Positions 23,447 to 32,448 of a stretch of DNA of 64,000 nt are shown piece by piece. The notes beneath the pieces are model-generated. The model did no database searches and was not told the origin of the DNA. It worked only from the letters and a program-made list of their open reading frames with translations. Source of the stretch: Hamadaea tsunoensis DSM 44101. GTDB taxonomy: Bacteria > Actinomycetota > Actinomycetes > Mycobacteriales > Micromonosporaceae. Location: positions 1 to 64,000 of the forward strand of contig NZ_AUAX01000040.1 in the NCBI RefSeq assembly GCF_000428945.1, in the 5' to 3' direction. How positions within the stretch are numbered: position 1 is the stretch's first letter; each line of letters opens with the position of its first letter. Position numbers and translations under genes: made by a program.

Positions 23447-26011
23447 CGTCACCAGATCGCCCCGGCTCGCCACACCCAGTTTCGGGTACGCCTTGTACAG
23501 GTGGTACGCGACCGTCTTGGGGCTGAGGAACAGCTGCCCCGCGATGTCCTTGTTGGACAGTCCCTGGGCGGCGAGCCGGGCGATCTGCAGCTCCTGCGGC
23601 GTCAGCGCGGCGGCCGCCGCCGGAGCCGGCTGCGGTGCGCGCAGGCCGGTCGCTTCCAGCTCGGTACGCGTACGGGCGGCCCAGGGGTGGGCTTCGAGGC
23701 GGTCGAAGACCTCGACGGCCCGCTGCAGCACGGTACGCGCGTCGGCCTTGCGGCGGCCCCGGCGCAGCCATTCGCCGTAGAGCAGCTCGGTGCGCGCCTG
23801 CTCGAACGGCCGGCTCGGCAGCTTCAGCGCGGCCAGGTAGTCGCTCTCGTCGCCGGACAGCAGCGCCCGGCACCGGTACACCAGCGACTGCGCCCACGGC
23901 CGGCCGGTGCGCTCCGCGAAGGCGACGAGCCGGTCGAGCGCCGGTCCGGCCGCCGCGGGGACGGACGCGCGGACGGCCGCCTCGACGAGATCCGGGATGC
24001 ACCGGTACGCCGCGACGTGGTGCGCGTACGGATTGTCCTGAAGGGACAGCAGCCGGGGCAGGGCCGCCTCGACCCGGCCCTGGCCGAGGTCGAGCAGGCC
24101 GAGCGCCCAGTGCGCCCAGGTGTGCCCGGCCGGGGCGGCACCCGGCGCGGTGGCGGCCAGCGCCTCGGCGACCGACGCGCGGCAGCGCTCCTCGTCCCCG
24201 GCGACGGCTGCGAGGACCGCGTCCATCGCGGACAGCTGGCTGATCCAGAGCGGCTGGCCGCCGTCGCGGGCGACGTGCAGCCCCTCGGCGCAGGCGACCG
24301 CGGCGTCCCGGTGCCCGCCGGTGAAGAACCGGGCCTCGGCGAGGAAGAACAGCAGCGTCGGCAGCAGGCCCACGAGTCCTTCGTGCCGGCAGCGGTCGGC
24401 CAGCCGGGCCGTCAGGTCGTACGCCTGCTCGTCCAGGCCCGCGACGAAGCCGAGCGCGCAGATCTGGACGAGGTCGGCCGGGGAGACGTCGAGGTCCGGC
24501 AGCCGGTCCGGCCCGCCGCGGAAGGCGTCGCCGAGGAAGCGGGCCACCGGATCGTCGAGCGTGGCGAGCCGGTCGAGGCAGGCGCCCAGCTGCGGCTCGC
24601 CGAGGTACCACGCGGGATGCACGGCCTGGACCCAGAACGGGGTCGGGTCGCCGGCCAGGCCGCCGGCCGCGGTCAGCAGGTCGTACGCGGTCTGGTGGTT
24701 GCCCTGCCAGAACCAGGCCAGGCCCTCGATCCAGCCGACCCGGGCCAGGAACGCCGGATCGTCCACAAGGGACGCGGCCCGTTCGGCGAGTTCGACGGCG
24801 GCGGCGGGGCGGCCGGCCGGCAGACCGCTCTCCGCCGCCAGCAGCAGCCGCCGGGCCTGCTCGGCCGGCGTACCGCTCAACTGCGCCGCCCGCTCGTACG
24901 CGACGGCCGCCGCGGCGTACCCGTTGCGGTCGCGGGCCTGCCGGGCGGTGTCCTCGAGGGCGGCGGCCACGTCGTCGTCGAATCCGGTCGCGGCGGCGGC
25001 CCGGTGCCACGCCCGGCGGTCGGCCGAGTCCGGAGCGGACAGCGCGTCGGCGATCGCCTGATGGGCCGCGATCCGTTGCGCGTACGCGGAATCGTGGTAG
25101 ATCGCCGCGCGGACCAGCGGGTGCCGGAAGCGCAGGGTGGCGCCCGCGACGTCGACGAGCCGGGCCTCCTCGGCCGGGCGGAGGTCGGCGGCGGTGGCCG
25201 GGGCGCCGGCGCGCAGGATGACGCCGAGATCGCCGGCGTCCTCGGCGGCGGCGACGAGCAGCAGCGCCCGGGTGGCGGCGGGCAGGCCGGCGACCTGGCC
25301 GCTGAAGGCCGCGCGCAGCCGGTCGGTCAGCGGCACCGCCGGAGCGTCGGCCGCTTTCGTGATCTTCGGCAGCTCGATGAGCGCGAGCGGATTGCCCTGG
25401 GCCTCGGCGAGGACGCGGTAGCGGACGGCCGGATCGAGATCGGGACCGAGCAGCCGGGCGGCGGCCGCGGCGGCCAGCCCGTCGAGCGGCAGTTCGGGCA
25501 GGCCGGCGGCGGGGAACGCGTCCTCGCGCGCGGCGGCGATGAGGGCCACGCCCTCGCCGCCGAGCCGGCGCGCGACGAACAGCAGGGCGTCCCCGGAGAC
25601 CGCGTCGAGCCATTGCGCGTCGTCGATGAGGCAGACGACCGGGCCGTCGTCGGCGGCCTCGGCCAGCAGGGACAGCACTCCGAACCCGATGAGCAGCCGG
25701 TCCGCCGCCGTCCCCGGGGCGAGGCCGAAGGCGCCCTCCAGCGCGGCCCGCTGCGGCGCGGGCAGCCGGTCGCGGCGGTCGAGGACCGGCCACAGCAGCT
25801 GGCTCAGGCCGGCGAAGGGCAACTCGGCCTCGAATTCCACGCCGCTCGCCCGCAGGACCCGGCCCGCGGGCAGAGTGGCGGCCCAGTCGAGCAGCGCGCT
25901 CTTGCCGATGCCGGGGCCGCCGCGCAGGACCAGCGCGCCGCCGGAGCCGTCGCGGGCCGCGGCGACCAGCGCCTCGATCCGGTCCTGCTCGCGCTCGCGG
26001 CCGTGCAACAT
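23435..26011 (-). CDS. LuxR family regulator of the LAL (ATPase) type
   Basis: A second LAL regulator, 858 residues. Walker A GPGIGKS lies at 32-38, Walker B VVCLIDDAQWLD near 112, a long helical TPR-like middle, and a C-terminal LuxR helix-turn-helix (LTPQELQIARLAAQGLSNKD, then VAYHLYKAYPKLG). It is a diverged relative of the protein at 6732-9236. It is transcribed away from the NTF2-MFS gene pair, its most likely target. The ATG at 26011 begins directly with the conserved HGRERE segment that opens many LAL proteins. Confidence 0.9.
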   Translation of the reverse strand: MLHGREREQDRIEALVAAARDGSGGALVLRGGPGIGKSALLDWAATLPAGRVLRASGVEFEAELPFAGLSQLLWPVLDRRDRLPAPQRAALEGAFGLAPGTAADRLLIGFGVLSLLAEAADDGPVVCLIDDAQWLDAVSGDALLFVARRLGGEGVALIAAAREDAFPAAGLPELPLDGLAAAAAARLLGPDLDPAVRYRVLAEAQGNPLALIELPKITKAADAPAVPLTDRLRAAFSGQVAGLPAATRALLLVAAAEDAGDLGVILRAGAPATAADLRPAEEARLVDVAGATLRFRHPLVRAAIYHDSAYAQRIAAHQAIADALSAPDSADRRAWHRAAAATGFDDDVAAALEDTARQARDRNGYAAAAVAYERAAQLSGTPAEQARRLLLAAESGLPAGRPAAAVELAERAASLVDDPAFLARVGWIEGLAWFWQGNHQTAYDLLTAAGGLAGDPTPFWVQAVHPAWYLGEPQLGACLDRLATLDDPVARFLGDAFRGGPDRLPDLDVSPADLVQICALGFVAGLDEQAYDLTARLADRCRHEGLVGLLPTLLFFLAEARFFTGGHRDAAVACAEGLHVARDGGQPLWISQLSAMDAVLAAVAGDEERCRASVAEALAATAPGAAPAGHTWAHWALGLLDLGQGRVEAALPRLLSLQDNPYAHHVAAYRCIPDLVEAAVRASVPAAAGPALDRLVAFAERTGRPWAQSLVYRCRALLSGDESDYLAALKLPSRPFEQARTELLYGEWLRRGRRKADARTVLQRAVEVFDRLEAHPWAARTRTELEATGLRAPQPAPAAAAALTPQELQIARLAAQGLSNKDIAGQLFLSPKTVAYHLYKAYPKLGVASRGDLVTLGL

Positions 26012-26132
26012 GCGTTCCAACCTACACACCGGTACGCCGGTGCCCGCATTACCTAAGCGATACCGATTCCGCGGTTCCCGCGCCTCCGTAGGTTCGAGAT
26101 CGACACCGAACGGACCAGTGAGGAGCACGAAG

Positions 26133-26480
26133 ATGCAGCTCATCGAGAAGTACATCGCCGCGTGGAACGAGACCGACGCCGGCGCCCGGGCCGCGCTCGT
26201 CGCGGACGTCTTCACCGCCGACGCGACGTACACCGACCCGCTGGCCGCCGTGGCCGGGCACGACCGGATCGACGGCCTGCTCGGCGCGGTCCAGGGCCAG
26301 TTCCCCGGCCTGGAGTTCCGGCTGGCCGGTCCGGTCGACGCCCACCACGACGTGTGCCGGTTCACCTGGCACCTCGGCCCGGCCGGCGGCGAGGCGGTCG
26401 TCATCGGGTTCGACGTCGCGGTGCTCGACGGGGACCGGATCGCGAGCGTCGCCGGCTTCCTGGACAAGGTGCCCGCCTGA
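26133..26480 (+). CDS. NTF2/SnoaL-like protein
   Basis: A 115-residue protein of the NTF2-like (SnoaL) cone fold: YIAAWNETDAGARAALVADVF, given by its edges, at the start, YTDPLAAVAGHDRI, and a C-terminal strand SVAGFLDKVPA. Members bind or isomerise small hydrophobic compounds. AGGAG at 26121-26125 places the start. It lies 60 bases before an MFS exporter on the same strand and divergent from a LAL regulator, so it may process or bind the exporter's substrate. Confidence 0.8.
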   Translation: MQLIEKYIAAWNETDAGARAALVADVFTADATYTDPLAAVAGHDRIDGLLGAVQGQFPGLEFRLAGPVDAHHDVCRFTWHLGPAGGEAVVIGFDVAVLDGDRIASVAGFLDKVPA

Positions 26481-26540
26481 TTTCCCCGGGGCCGGGCGAC
26501 CGTCCGGCCCCCATTCCCTTCCACCCCAAGGAGACTTCCC

Positions 26541-27920
26541 ATGACCACGACCGCCGTCGCCGCCACCCCCGCCACCGCGACCGCCGCCGACCGCGCGCCG
26601 CGAGGCGTACTGCCGGTGCTGCTGACCGCCACCTTCATGACCGCGCTGGACTTCTTCATCGTCAACGTCGCCCTGCCCGCCGTCCACACCGACCTGCGAG
26701 CCGGTCCCGCCGCGCTGCAATGGGTGGTCGCCGGATTCGGGCTGGCGCTCGCGGCCGGGCTGATCACCGGCGGGCGGCTCGGCGACCTCTACGGCCGCCG
26801 CCGGATCTTCGGTGTCGGCGTCGCGGTGTTCACCGTCGCCTCGGTGCTGTGCGGGATCGCGCCGACCGCCGGGTTCCTCGTCGGCTCGCGGGTCCTGCAG
26901 GGCCTGGGTGCCGCGCTGATGATGCCCCAGACGCTGGCCCTGCTGCGCGGCTCGGTGCCGCCGGCCGCGCAGCCCAAGGCCTTCGCCCGCTACGGCCTCG
27001 CTCTCGGCCTCGGGGCCGTGTTCGGCCAGGTCATCGGCGGCCTGCTGATCAAGGCGAACCTGTTCGGGCTCGACTGGCGGACGTGCTTCTTGATCAACCT
27101 GCCGATCGGGATCGCCGTCCTCGCCGCGCTGCGGTTCCTGCCCGAGTCGCGCAACGCCGCCAGCCGGCTCGACCTGACCGGCGTCGTGCTGGTCACCGCC
27201 GCGCTCGTCACCCTCGTCCTGCCCCTCATCCAGGGCCCCGAACAGCACTGGCCACTGTGGACGTGGGTCAGCCTCGCCGGCGCCGCCGCGCTGTTCGCGG
27301 TGTTCGCGCTCCACCAGAGCCGGCGTACGCATCCGCTGGTGAACCTGCGGCTGTTCCGGGAGCGCACGTTCTCGACCGGGCTGCTGGCCGTGCAGGTGTT
27401 CTGGATGGGGCAGGCGTCGTTCTTCGTGATCCTGGCCCTGTACCTGCAGTTCGGGCAGCACCTGTCGGCGCTGCGTTCGGGCGCGGTGTTCATGGCGATC
27501 GGCGCGGGCTACCTGCTCACCTCGATGAACGCGCACCGGATCGCCGCCCGGCTGGGCCGGCACGCGGTCACCGCCGGCGCGCTCATCATGGTCGCCGGGC
27601 TGGCCGGGATGGCGGCCGCCGCCGGGCACGGCGTCGGCTGGCTGCTGCCGGGTCTCGCGGTCGACGGTCTGGGCATGGGCATGGCGCTGGCCCCGCTGAC
27701 CACGATCGCCCTGTCCCGGGTGGCGGCCGAGCACACGGGCGCGGCGGCGGGCGTCCTGGCCACGGTGAACCAGACCGGCAACGCGCTGGGCGTGGCGCTC
27801 ATCGGGATCGTCTTCTACCAGGCCTCGGGGTACACCGCCGGGTTCGAGGCGGGGCTGATCGTGCTGATCGGCCTGGAGGCGCTGCTCGCGCTGCTGATCC
27901 AGTTGCTGCCGCGCCGCTGA
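26541..27920 (+). CDS. MFS drug transporter, DHA2 type
   Basis: A 459-residue exporter with about 14 hydrophobic segments. Typical landmarks are LDFFIVNVALPAV in helix 1, GRLGDLYGRRR between helices 2 and 3, and LGAALMMPQTLALL (motif C-like) in helix 5. It sits in an apparent operon with the NTF2-like gene. GGAG at about 26530 serves as Shine-Dalgarno. A palindromic repeat follows its stop. Confidence 0.88.
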   Translation: MTTTAVAATPATATAADRAPRGVLPVLLTATFMTALDFFIVNVALPAVHTDLRAGPAALQWVVAGFGLALAAGLITGGRLGDLYGRRRIFGVGVAVFTVASVLCGIAPTAGFLVGSRVLQGLGAALMMPQTLALLRGSVPPAAQPKAFARYGLALGLGAVFGQVIGGLLIKANLFGLDWRTCFLINLPIGIAVLAALRFLPESRNAASRLDLTGVVLVTAALVTLVLPLIQGPEQHWPLWTWVSLAGAAALFAVFALHQSRRTHPLVNLRLFRERTFSTGLLAVQVFWMGQASFFVILALYLQFGQHLSALRSGAVFMAIGAGYLLTSMNAHRIAARLGRHAVTAGALIMVAGLAGMAAAAGHGVGWLLPGLAVDGLGMGMALAPLTTIALSRVAAEHTGAAAGVLATVNQTGNALGVALIGIVFYQASGYTAGFEAGLIVLIGLEALLALLIQLLPRR

Positions 27921-27943
27921 CCCGGCTGCTCCCGGCGGCCCGT

Positions 27944-28026
27944 CCAAGCTCCCGTTCGGATCAGGGTTTCGCACGTAATCTTGGGCCAAGATTCGGGTGA
28001 TTTCCCTGATCCAAGCGGGGTCTTGG
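27944..28026. repeat. Dispersed palindromic repeat, copy 2
   Basis: Same family as the element at 22523, with arms imperfect at a few positions, inner segment CCAAGATTCGGGTGA at about 27986-28000. It lies between two convergent gene ends (27920 and 28038), where it can terminate both transcripts. Confidence 0.85.
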
Positions 28027-28037
28027 CGTCGGTGAGG

Positions 28038-28652
28038 TCACTCAGGGTGGCGGAACACGTGTGCGGTGAGCGTCGCCGAAATGACGAGGACGGCGGCACC
28101 GGCGACGCCGAGCAGGGGCAGCCAGACCTGGCCCGCGTCGATCGTCAGGTGCAGCTTGTAGGCGGCCAGCATGATCAGTGCGATCGGCAGGATCGTCGCA
28201 AGGACGTTGACGCGGGTGTACCCGAACCGGATGAGCAGCGGGAACTGCACCGCGACGTTGACGGCGAACAGTGCCCACGACATCGTCAGCAGGGTGGTGA
28301 GCTGCCCGCCGCCGAAGGCGTCGCCCTCGACCCGCGCGGCGACGTAGGACAGCGCGGTTCCCACGATCAGCGCGCCGAGATAGACGACCACGGCCCAGGC
28401 GTAGTACGCGAGCAGCACCGCGCGGCGGGTGACGGGCAGGACGGCGTACAGGGTGGTGAGGTCGGCCTTGTCGGCGATCTGGAACGGCTGGACGGCGAGG
28501 TACGGGGCGAGGATCACCGCCGTGGCCACCATCAGGCCGGTCGGGCTGCGCAGGTCGAGCACCACCATCAGGGCGAGCACCAGGAGGAACTGGGTCCGGT
28601 ACGGCGCGACGCTACGCATGTGCAGCACGGTCGCGCGGAAGACGGCGTTCAT
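28038..28652 (-). CDS. ABC-2 type permease subunit
   Basis: A 204-residue membrane protein with about six hydrophobic segments and no soluble domain. Its ATG overlaps the stop of the ABC ATPase gene (ATGA, 28649-28652), which makes it the translationally coupled permease. With the GntR regulator upstream the three genes form a YtrA-type stress-responsive exporter operon. The substrate is unknown; the related Bacillus systems respond to cell-wall antibiotics. Confidence 0.8.
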   Translation of the reverse strand: MNAVFRATVLHMRSVAPYRTQFLLVLALMVVLDLRSPTGLMVATAVILAPYLAVQPFQIADKADLTTLYAVLPVTRRAVLLAYYAWAVVVYLGALIVGTALSYVAARVEGDAFGGGQLTTLLTMSWALFAVNVAVQFPLLIRFGYTRVNVLATILPIALIMLAAYKLHLTIDAGQVWLPLLGVAGAAVLVISATLTAHVFRHPE

Positions 28653-29548
28653 GCGGCGGCTCCACGCGTACGGGTGCGGAGGGCGGGGCGGGCGGAGGAT
28701 AGTCCGATGTGGATGGCGATCTCCTCCAGGGTGGGTGCCTCGACCAGGACGCGGCCGTCGAGGAGGCCGGCTTCGTCGGTGCGGACCAGGGCCTCGACGC
28801 CGGCCGGTGACCGCCGGGCGCCGATCAGCTCCACGCCGATCAGGTCGGTCAGCTCGTCGGGGCCGCCGCGGACCACGCGGTAGGCGTCCAGGATCTCGTC
28901 CTTGGGCCCGGTGTCCACGACCCGGCCGTCGTGGATGAGCGTCACGAAGTCGCCGATGCGGTCCAGGTCGGCGGTGATGTGCGTGGAGAACAGGACGCTG
29001 TGGCCCTCGTCGAGGAGGAAGTCGCCGATGATGCCGACGAGTTCGGCCCGGGCCACCGGGTCCAGGCCGCTGGTCGGCTCGTCGAAGACCAGCAGCCGCG
29101 CCCGGTGCGACAGCGCGACGGCGATCATCAGCTTCATCGCCATGCCGCGGGACAGGTTCTTGACCCTGGCCTTCGGGTCGAGGCCGAACTCGTCGAGCAG
29201 CTGCCGGTACCGCGCGCCGTCCCAGCGGTCGTAGAAGGGCCGCAGCGTCCGCTCGACCTCCGCCAGCCGCCACTCGCCCACGAAATAGGTGTGGTCGAGC
29301 ACCACGCCGACGTCCTGGCGAAGGCTGACCGAGCCGGGGACCCGGCGGCCGAGCAGCTCGATCTCGCCGGAGTCGATGCCGCGCATGCCGAGCAGGCACC
29401 GGATCGTGGTGGTCTTGCCGGCTCCGTTGGCGCCGATCAGGCCCATGACGTAGCCGGTCGGCAGTTCGAAGCCGACATCCCGCAGAGCGAAACCGTTGCC
29501 GACCGCGCAGTTCACGCCGCGCAGGGCGAAGGCCGGCGTCTCAGGCAT
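28649..29548 (-). CDS. ABC transporter ATPase
   Basis: A 299-residue ABC ATPase. Walker A GANGAGKT at about 40-47, signature LSRGMAMKL (a variant of LSGGQ seen in this subgroup), Walker B LLVFDEPTSGLDP and the H-loop STHITADLD. The C-terminal extension of about 70 residues is typical of YtrB-like exporters. It powers the permease encoded downstream. It overlaps the GntR gene by eight bases. Confidence 0.9.
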   Translation of the reverse strand: MPETPAFALRGVNCAVGNGFALRDVGFELPTGYVMGLIGANGAGKTTTIRCLLGMRGIDSGEIELLGRRVPGSVSLRQDVGVVLDHTYFVGEWRLAEVERTLRPFYDRWDGARYRQLLDEFGLDPKARVKNLSRGMAMKLMIAVALSHRARLLVFDEPTSGLDPVARAELVGIIGDFLLDEGHSVLFSTHITADLDRIGDFVTLIHDGRVVDTGPKDEILDAYRVVRGGPDELTDLIGVELIGARRSPAGVEALVRTDEAGLLDGRVLVEAPTLEEIAIHIGLSSARPALRTRTRGAAA

Positions 29549-29927
29549 GCTCGTACTCCGAATCCAGCAGGCCGTCCAGGATCCGGACGACGTCGTCGCG
29601 GCCGAGGCCGGCCCGCCGGGCGGCGTCCAGCGCGGTCTGCAATCCCTCCTCGACCTGGCGCAGCAGCTGCTCGCGGACCAGCGCCGAGTCCAGCGGCAGG
29701 ACGTACGCGCCCTTGCCGGGGACGGTCGAGATGAATCCCTCGGCGGCCAGCTCGGCGTACGCGCGGGTGGTGGTGATGATGCTGATACGCAGGTCGCGGG
29801 CGAGCGCCCGGACGGACGGCAGCGCCTCGCCCTCGGCCAGTTCCCCGGTCAGCACGGCCGCGCCGACCTGTTCCTTGATCTGCTGATAGAGCGGTATGCC
29901 GGAGCTGTTGGACAGCACGACCCGCAC
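29541..29927 (-). CDS. GntR family regulator, YtrA subfamily
   Basis: A 128-residue repressor with an N-terminal winged helix (IPLYQQIKEQVGAAVLTGEL, then LPSVRALARDLRIS and VPGKGAYVL) and a short C-terminal two-helix tail, the YtrA type. It is first in the operon, ahead of the ABC ATPase and permease, and should bind the 8-bp-arm palindrome at 29951-29973. The start GTG 29927 has GGGGAGG six bases upstream. Confidence 0.9.
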   Translation of the reverse strand: MRVVLSNSSGIPLYQQIKEQVGAAVLTGELAEGEALPSVRALARDLRISIITTTRAYAELAAEGFISTVPGKGAYVLPLDSALVREQLLRQVEEGLQTALDAARRAGLGRDDVVRILDGLLDSEYEHA

Positions 29928-29950
29928 GACGACCTCCCCAGACGGCCCAA

Positions 29951-29973
29951 CTGTATATGCACACTATATACAG
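29951..29973. promoter_or_regulatory. GntR/YtrA operator with promoter
   Basis: CTGTATAT (29951-29958) and ATATACAG (29966-29973) form a perfect inverted repeat with a 7-base centre. TATA-rich arms stand out from the GC-rich surroundings and probably overlap the -10 box. The site lies 24 bases before the GntR start. Confidence 0.8.
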
Positions 29974-29998
29974 TCGTGACGGTAAGGGCGCAAGTGCG

Positions 29999-31564
29999 CT
30001 ACAGGCGCTCGGGCAGCTTCCGCGTGAACGGCACGCTCGCCAGCACGAACAGGGCCGCCGTCAGGAACGCCAGCTTCAGGCCGACGAGCTGCGCACTGGC
30101 GTACGCGGACACGATCGCGGCCTGCTCGTTCGGCGGCACCTGGGTCGTGGCGAGGGCGGCGGTCGCGTCGGCGGTCGAGATGAACGGGACTCCGCCGGCG
30201 ATGCGTACGGCGGCCTGGTCGGCGACCGCGTTGGAGATCTCGGGGTGGTCGGCGACGTGGTTGCCGAAGCTCACCGCCAGCGTCGCCAGCAGGACCGCGC
30301 CGACCAGGGCGGTGCCGAGCGACGAGCCGAGGTTCTGGGCGGTGTACTGCAGGCCGCCGACCTCGCCGCGCTCGGCCTCGCCGACGCTGGACTGGACGAT
30401 GTTGCCCAGCTGCGAGGCGAGCAGTCCCATGCCGACACCGAGCAGGGCCATCGCGAAGCCGAACGAGCGCTCGTTCAGCTCCGGGTCCACGCTGGCCACC
30501 AGCCAGATGACGGCGACGAACAGCACGGCCAGGCCGATGCGCACGATGCGCCGCGGTCCGGCGTACCGGCCGATGACGGGACCGCTGAGCGCCGTGACGA
30601 GCATCGTGATCGAGACCGGCAGCAGGCGTACGCCGGTCTGGAAGGCGTCGAGTCCCTGCGAGAGCTGCAGGTAGAGCGGGATGGCGAAGAAGAGGCCGAG
30701 CAGCACCAGGTTCTGGGCGAGCAGCATGGCCAGGCCCGACCGCAGGGAGGGCAGCGTGAACAGCGTCATCCGGACCAGCGGGTCGTGGCCCGCCGCGTCG
30801 CGGCGGCGTTCCCAGACGGCGAAGAGGTACAGCACGACGAGGCCGGCCGTGACGACGAACATCGTCGGGGCGAAACCGAAGATCGTGAACGGCGGGTTCT
30901 TCGGGTTCACCCAGCCCCATGCGCTGCTCTGCAGGACGCCGAGCACGATGAGGGCCATGCCGACCGCGGACAGGGCGGCGCCGATCCAGTCCAGCCGCGG
31001 GCGACGCTCGATCGGCACGTCGGCGACCCAGCGCAGCGTGAGCAGCATGGCGATGACCAGCACGACCTCGCCGGCGAAGACCAGCCGCCAGGTCAGGTAG
31101 GTGGTCACCCAGCCGCCGAGCAACGGCCCGACCGCGATGCCGGCCCCGGCGACCCCGCCGATCACCCCGTACGCCATCGCCCGGTCCCGCCCGGCGGCGT
31201 AGTTGCCGCCGACGAGGGCCGCGAGGGCGGGCAGGACGAGCGCGGCGCCGAGTCCCTCGATCACCGACCAGCCGACGGTCAGTACCCACAGCTGGGGCGC
31301 GATCGCGGTGACGCCCGAGCCGATGCCGTAGATCACCAGCCCGATCGCGAACGCGCGGCGCCGGCCGAGCAGGTCGCCGAGCTTCCCGCCAGTGATCATG
31401 AAAGCGGCCATGACCAGCGTGTACAGCGTGATGACGGCCTGGATCGCGGTGACGGTCGTGTCGAAGTCGGCGACGAGCTGGCTGACGGACACGTTCATCA
31501 CGGAGGTGTCGAGCACCATGAGGAACTGAGCCGTTCCCAGCACGGCCAACGGCTTCCATGCCAC
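29999..31564 (-). CDS. MFS drug transporter, DHA2 type
   Basis: A 521-residue exporter with about 14 helices: VLDTSVMNVSVSQL in helix 1, GGKLGDLLGRRR in loop 2-3, and GLGAALVLPALAAL in helix 5. A large extracytoplasmic segment rich in Ala, Thr and Val precedes the last helix. The start is GTG 31564. No regulator is adjacent on the 5' side; the GntR operator at its 3' end belongs to the neighbouring operon. Confidence 0.88.
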   Translation of the reverse strand: MAWKPLAVLGTAQFLMVLDTSVMNVSVSQLVADFDTTVTAIQAVITLYTLVMAAFMITGGKLGDLLGRRRAFAIGLVIYGIGSGVTAIAPQLWVLTVGWSVIEGLGAALVLPALAALVGGNYAAGRDRAMAYGVIGGVAGAGIAVGPLLGGWVTTYLTWRLVFAGEVVLVIAMLLTLRWVADVPIERRPRLDWIGAALSAVGMALIVLGVLQSSAWGWVNPKNPPFTIFGFAPTMFVVTAGLVVLYLFAVWERRRDAAGHDPLVRMTLFTLPSLRSGLAMLLAQNLVLLGLFFAIPLYLQLSQGLDAFQTGVRLLPVSITMLVTALSGPVIGRYAGPRRIVRIGLAVLFVAVIWLVASVDPELNERSFGFAMALLGVGMGLLASQLGNIVQSSVGEAERGEVGGLQYTAQNLGSSLGTALVGAVLLATLAVSFGNHVADHPEISNAVADQAAVRIAGGVPFISTADATAALATTQVPPNEQAAIVSAYASAQLVGLKLAFLTAALFVLASVPFTRKLPERL

Positions 31565-31604
31565 GTCGTCAGCCTAGGAGCAGTTGGGCGGGGGTGCGGG
31601 CGGT

Positions 31605-32426
31605 TCAGCGCAGCCAGAAGTCGTACGGGTGGCGGCCGGGCCGGAAGCCCTGCGCCTGCGCCCGGGCGGCCGCGTCCGCGAGCCCGTCGCCGACCGCGTG
31701 CGGCATGTGCGCGTCGCTGCCGAAGCTGACCGCCTCGCCGCCCTCCTCCCACCACCAGCGCAGCAGGGTCGCGTGGAAGAACGGCAGCCGCGTGTTGAGT
31801 TCCAGGGCGCGGCCGGTCCCGGCCAGCGTACGCAAGGCGTGGCGGTAGCCGTCCTCGAACGGGGCCGGGTCGAACTCGCCGGGCCAGTAGCGTACGGGGT
31901 AGTCGATGTGGGCCAGGACGGCGAACACCGACGAGCCCTCGATCAACTTGGGGATCTCGGCCAGGTAGTCGTGCAGCACCTCGGCGGCCGGCCGGGCGGC
32001 GAACTGGCCGGGCGGTTCGGAGAAGCCGTCGCCGAGCGGCAGGCAGTGCAGCGAGCCCAGCAGGCGGTCGAGGGGAGCCGCGGTCAGCTTCGCCACCGCC
32101 TCCGGGTGCCAGTGCGGCTCGCCGAGCTCCAGTCCGGACAGGATCCGCAACTGCGGGAACAGGTCGCGGCAGCGTTCGATGCTCGCCAGGTAGCCGTCGA
32201 GGTCCATCGGCGGCGGGGTCAGGAGACCGTCGACGCTGATCCGCGACAGGTGCGCGTCATAGCCGTGGACCAGCCACGGCGTGTGGTCGGCGTGCTCGGT
32301 GAAGGCCACCGCGGGCAGCCCCCGGCGCACGGCCTCCGCGCAGGTCCGCTCCATCGAGCCGTTCGCGGCGTCCCAGGAGAACTCGCTGTGTACGTGACTG
32401 TCGGCGGGCAGGATCGGTTCGCGCAC
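31605..32426 (-). CDS. PHP-domain phosphoesterase (histidinol-phosphatase-like)
   Basis: A 273-residue PHP-family metallo-phosphoesterase. The metal-binding motif DSHVHSEFSWD (H-x-H) opens the protein, with FTEHADH, GLELGEPHWH, the AHIDYP segment and FGSDAHMP (D-x-H) following in the order of the family. The likely product class is histidinol-phosphatase (HisJ/HisK type) or a related phosphoesterase. GTG 32426 is preferred over GTG 32432 because AAGGGG lies five bases before it. It follows the glycosyltransferase gene by 22 bases and may be cotranscribed. Confidence 0.82.
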   Translation of the reverse strand: MREPILPADSHVHSEFSWDAANGSMERTCAEAVRRGLPAVAFTEHADHTPWLVHGYDAHLSRISVDGLLTPPPMDLDGYLASIERCRDLFPQLRILSGLELGEPHWHPEAVAKLTAAPLDRLLGSLHCLPLGDGFSEPPGQFAARPAAEVLHDYLAEIPKLIEGSSVFAVLAHIDYPVRYWPGEFDPAPFEDGYRHALRTLAGTGRALELNTRLPFFHATLLRWWWEEGGEAVSFGSDAHMPHAVGDGLADAAARAQAQGFRPGRHPYDFWLR

Positions 32427-32448
32427 GGCCACCCCTTCGGCGAAGCTG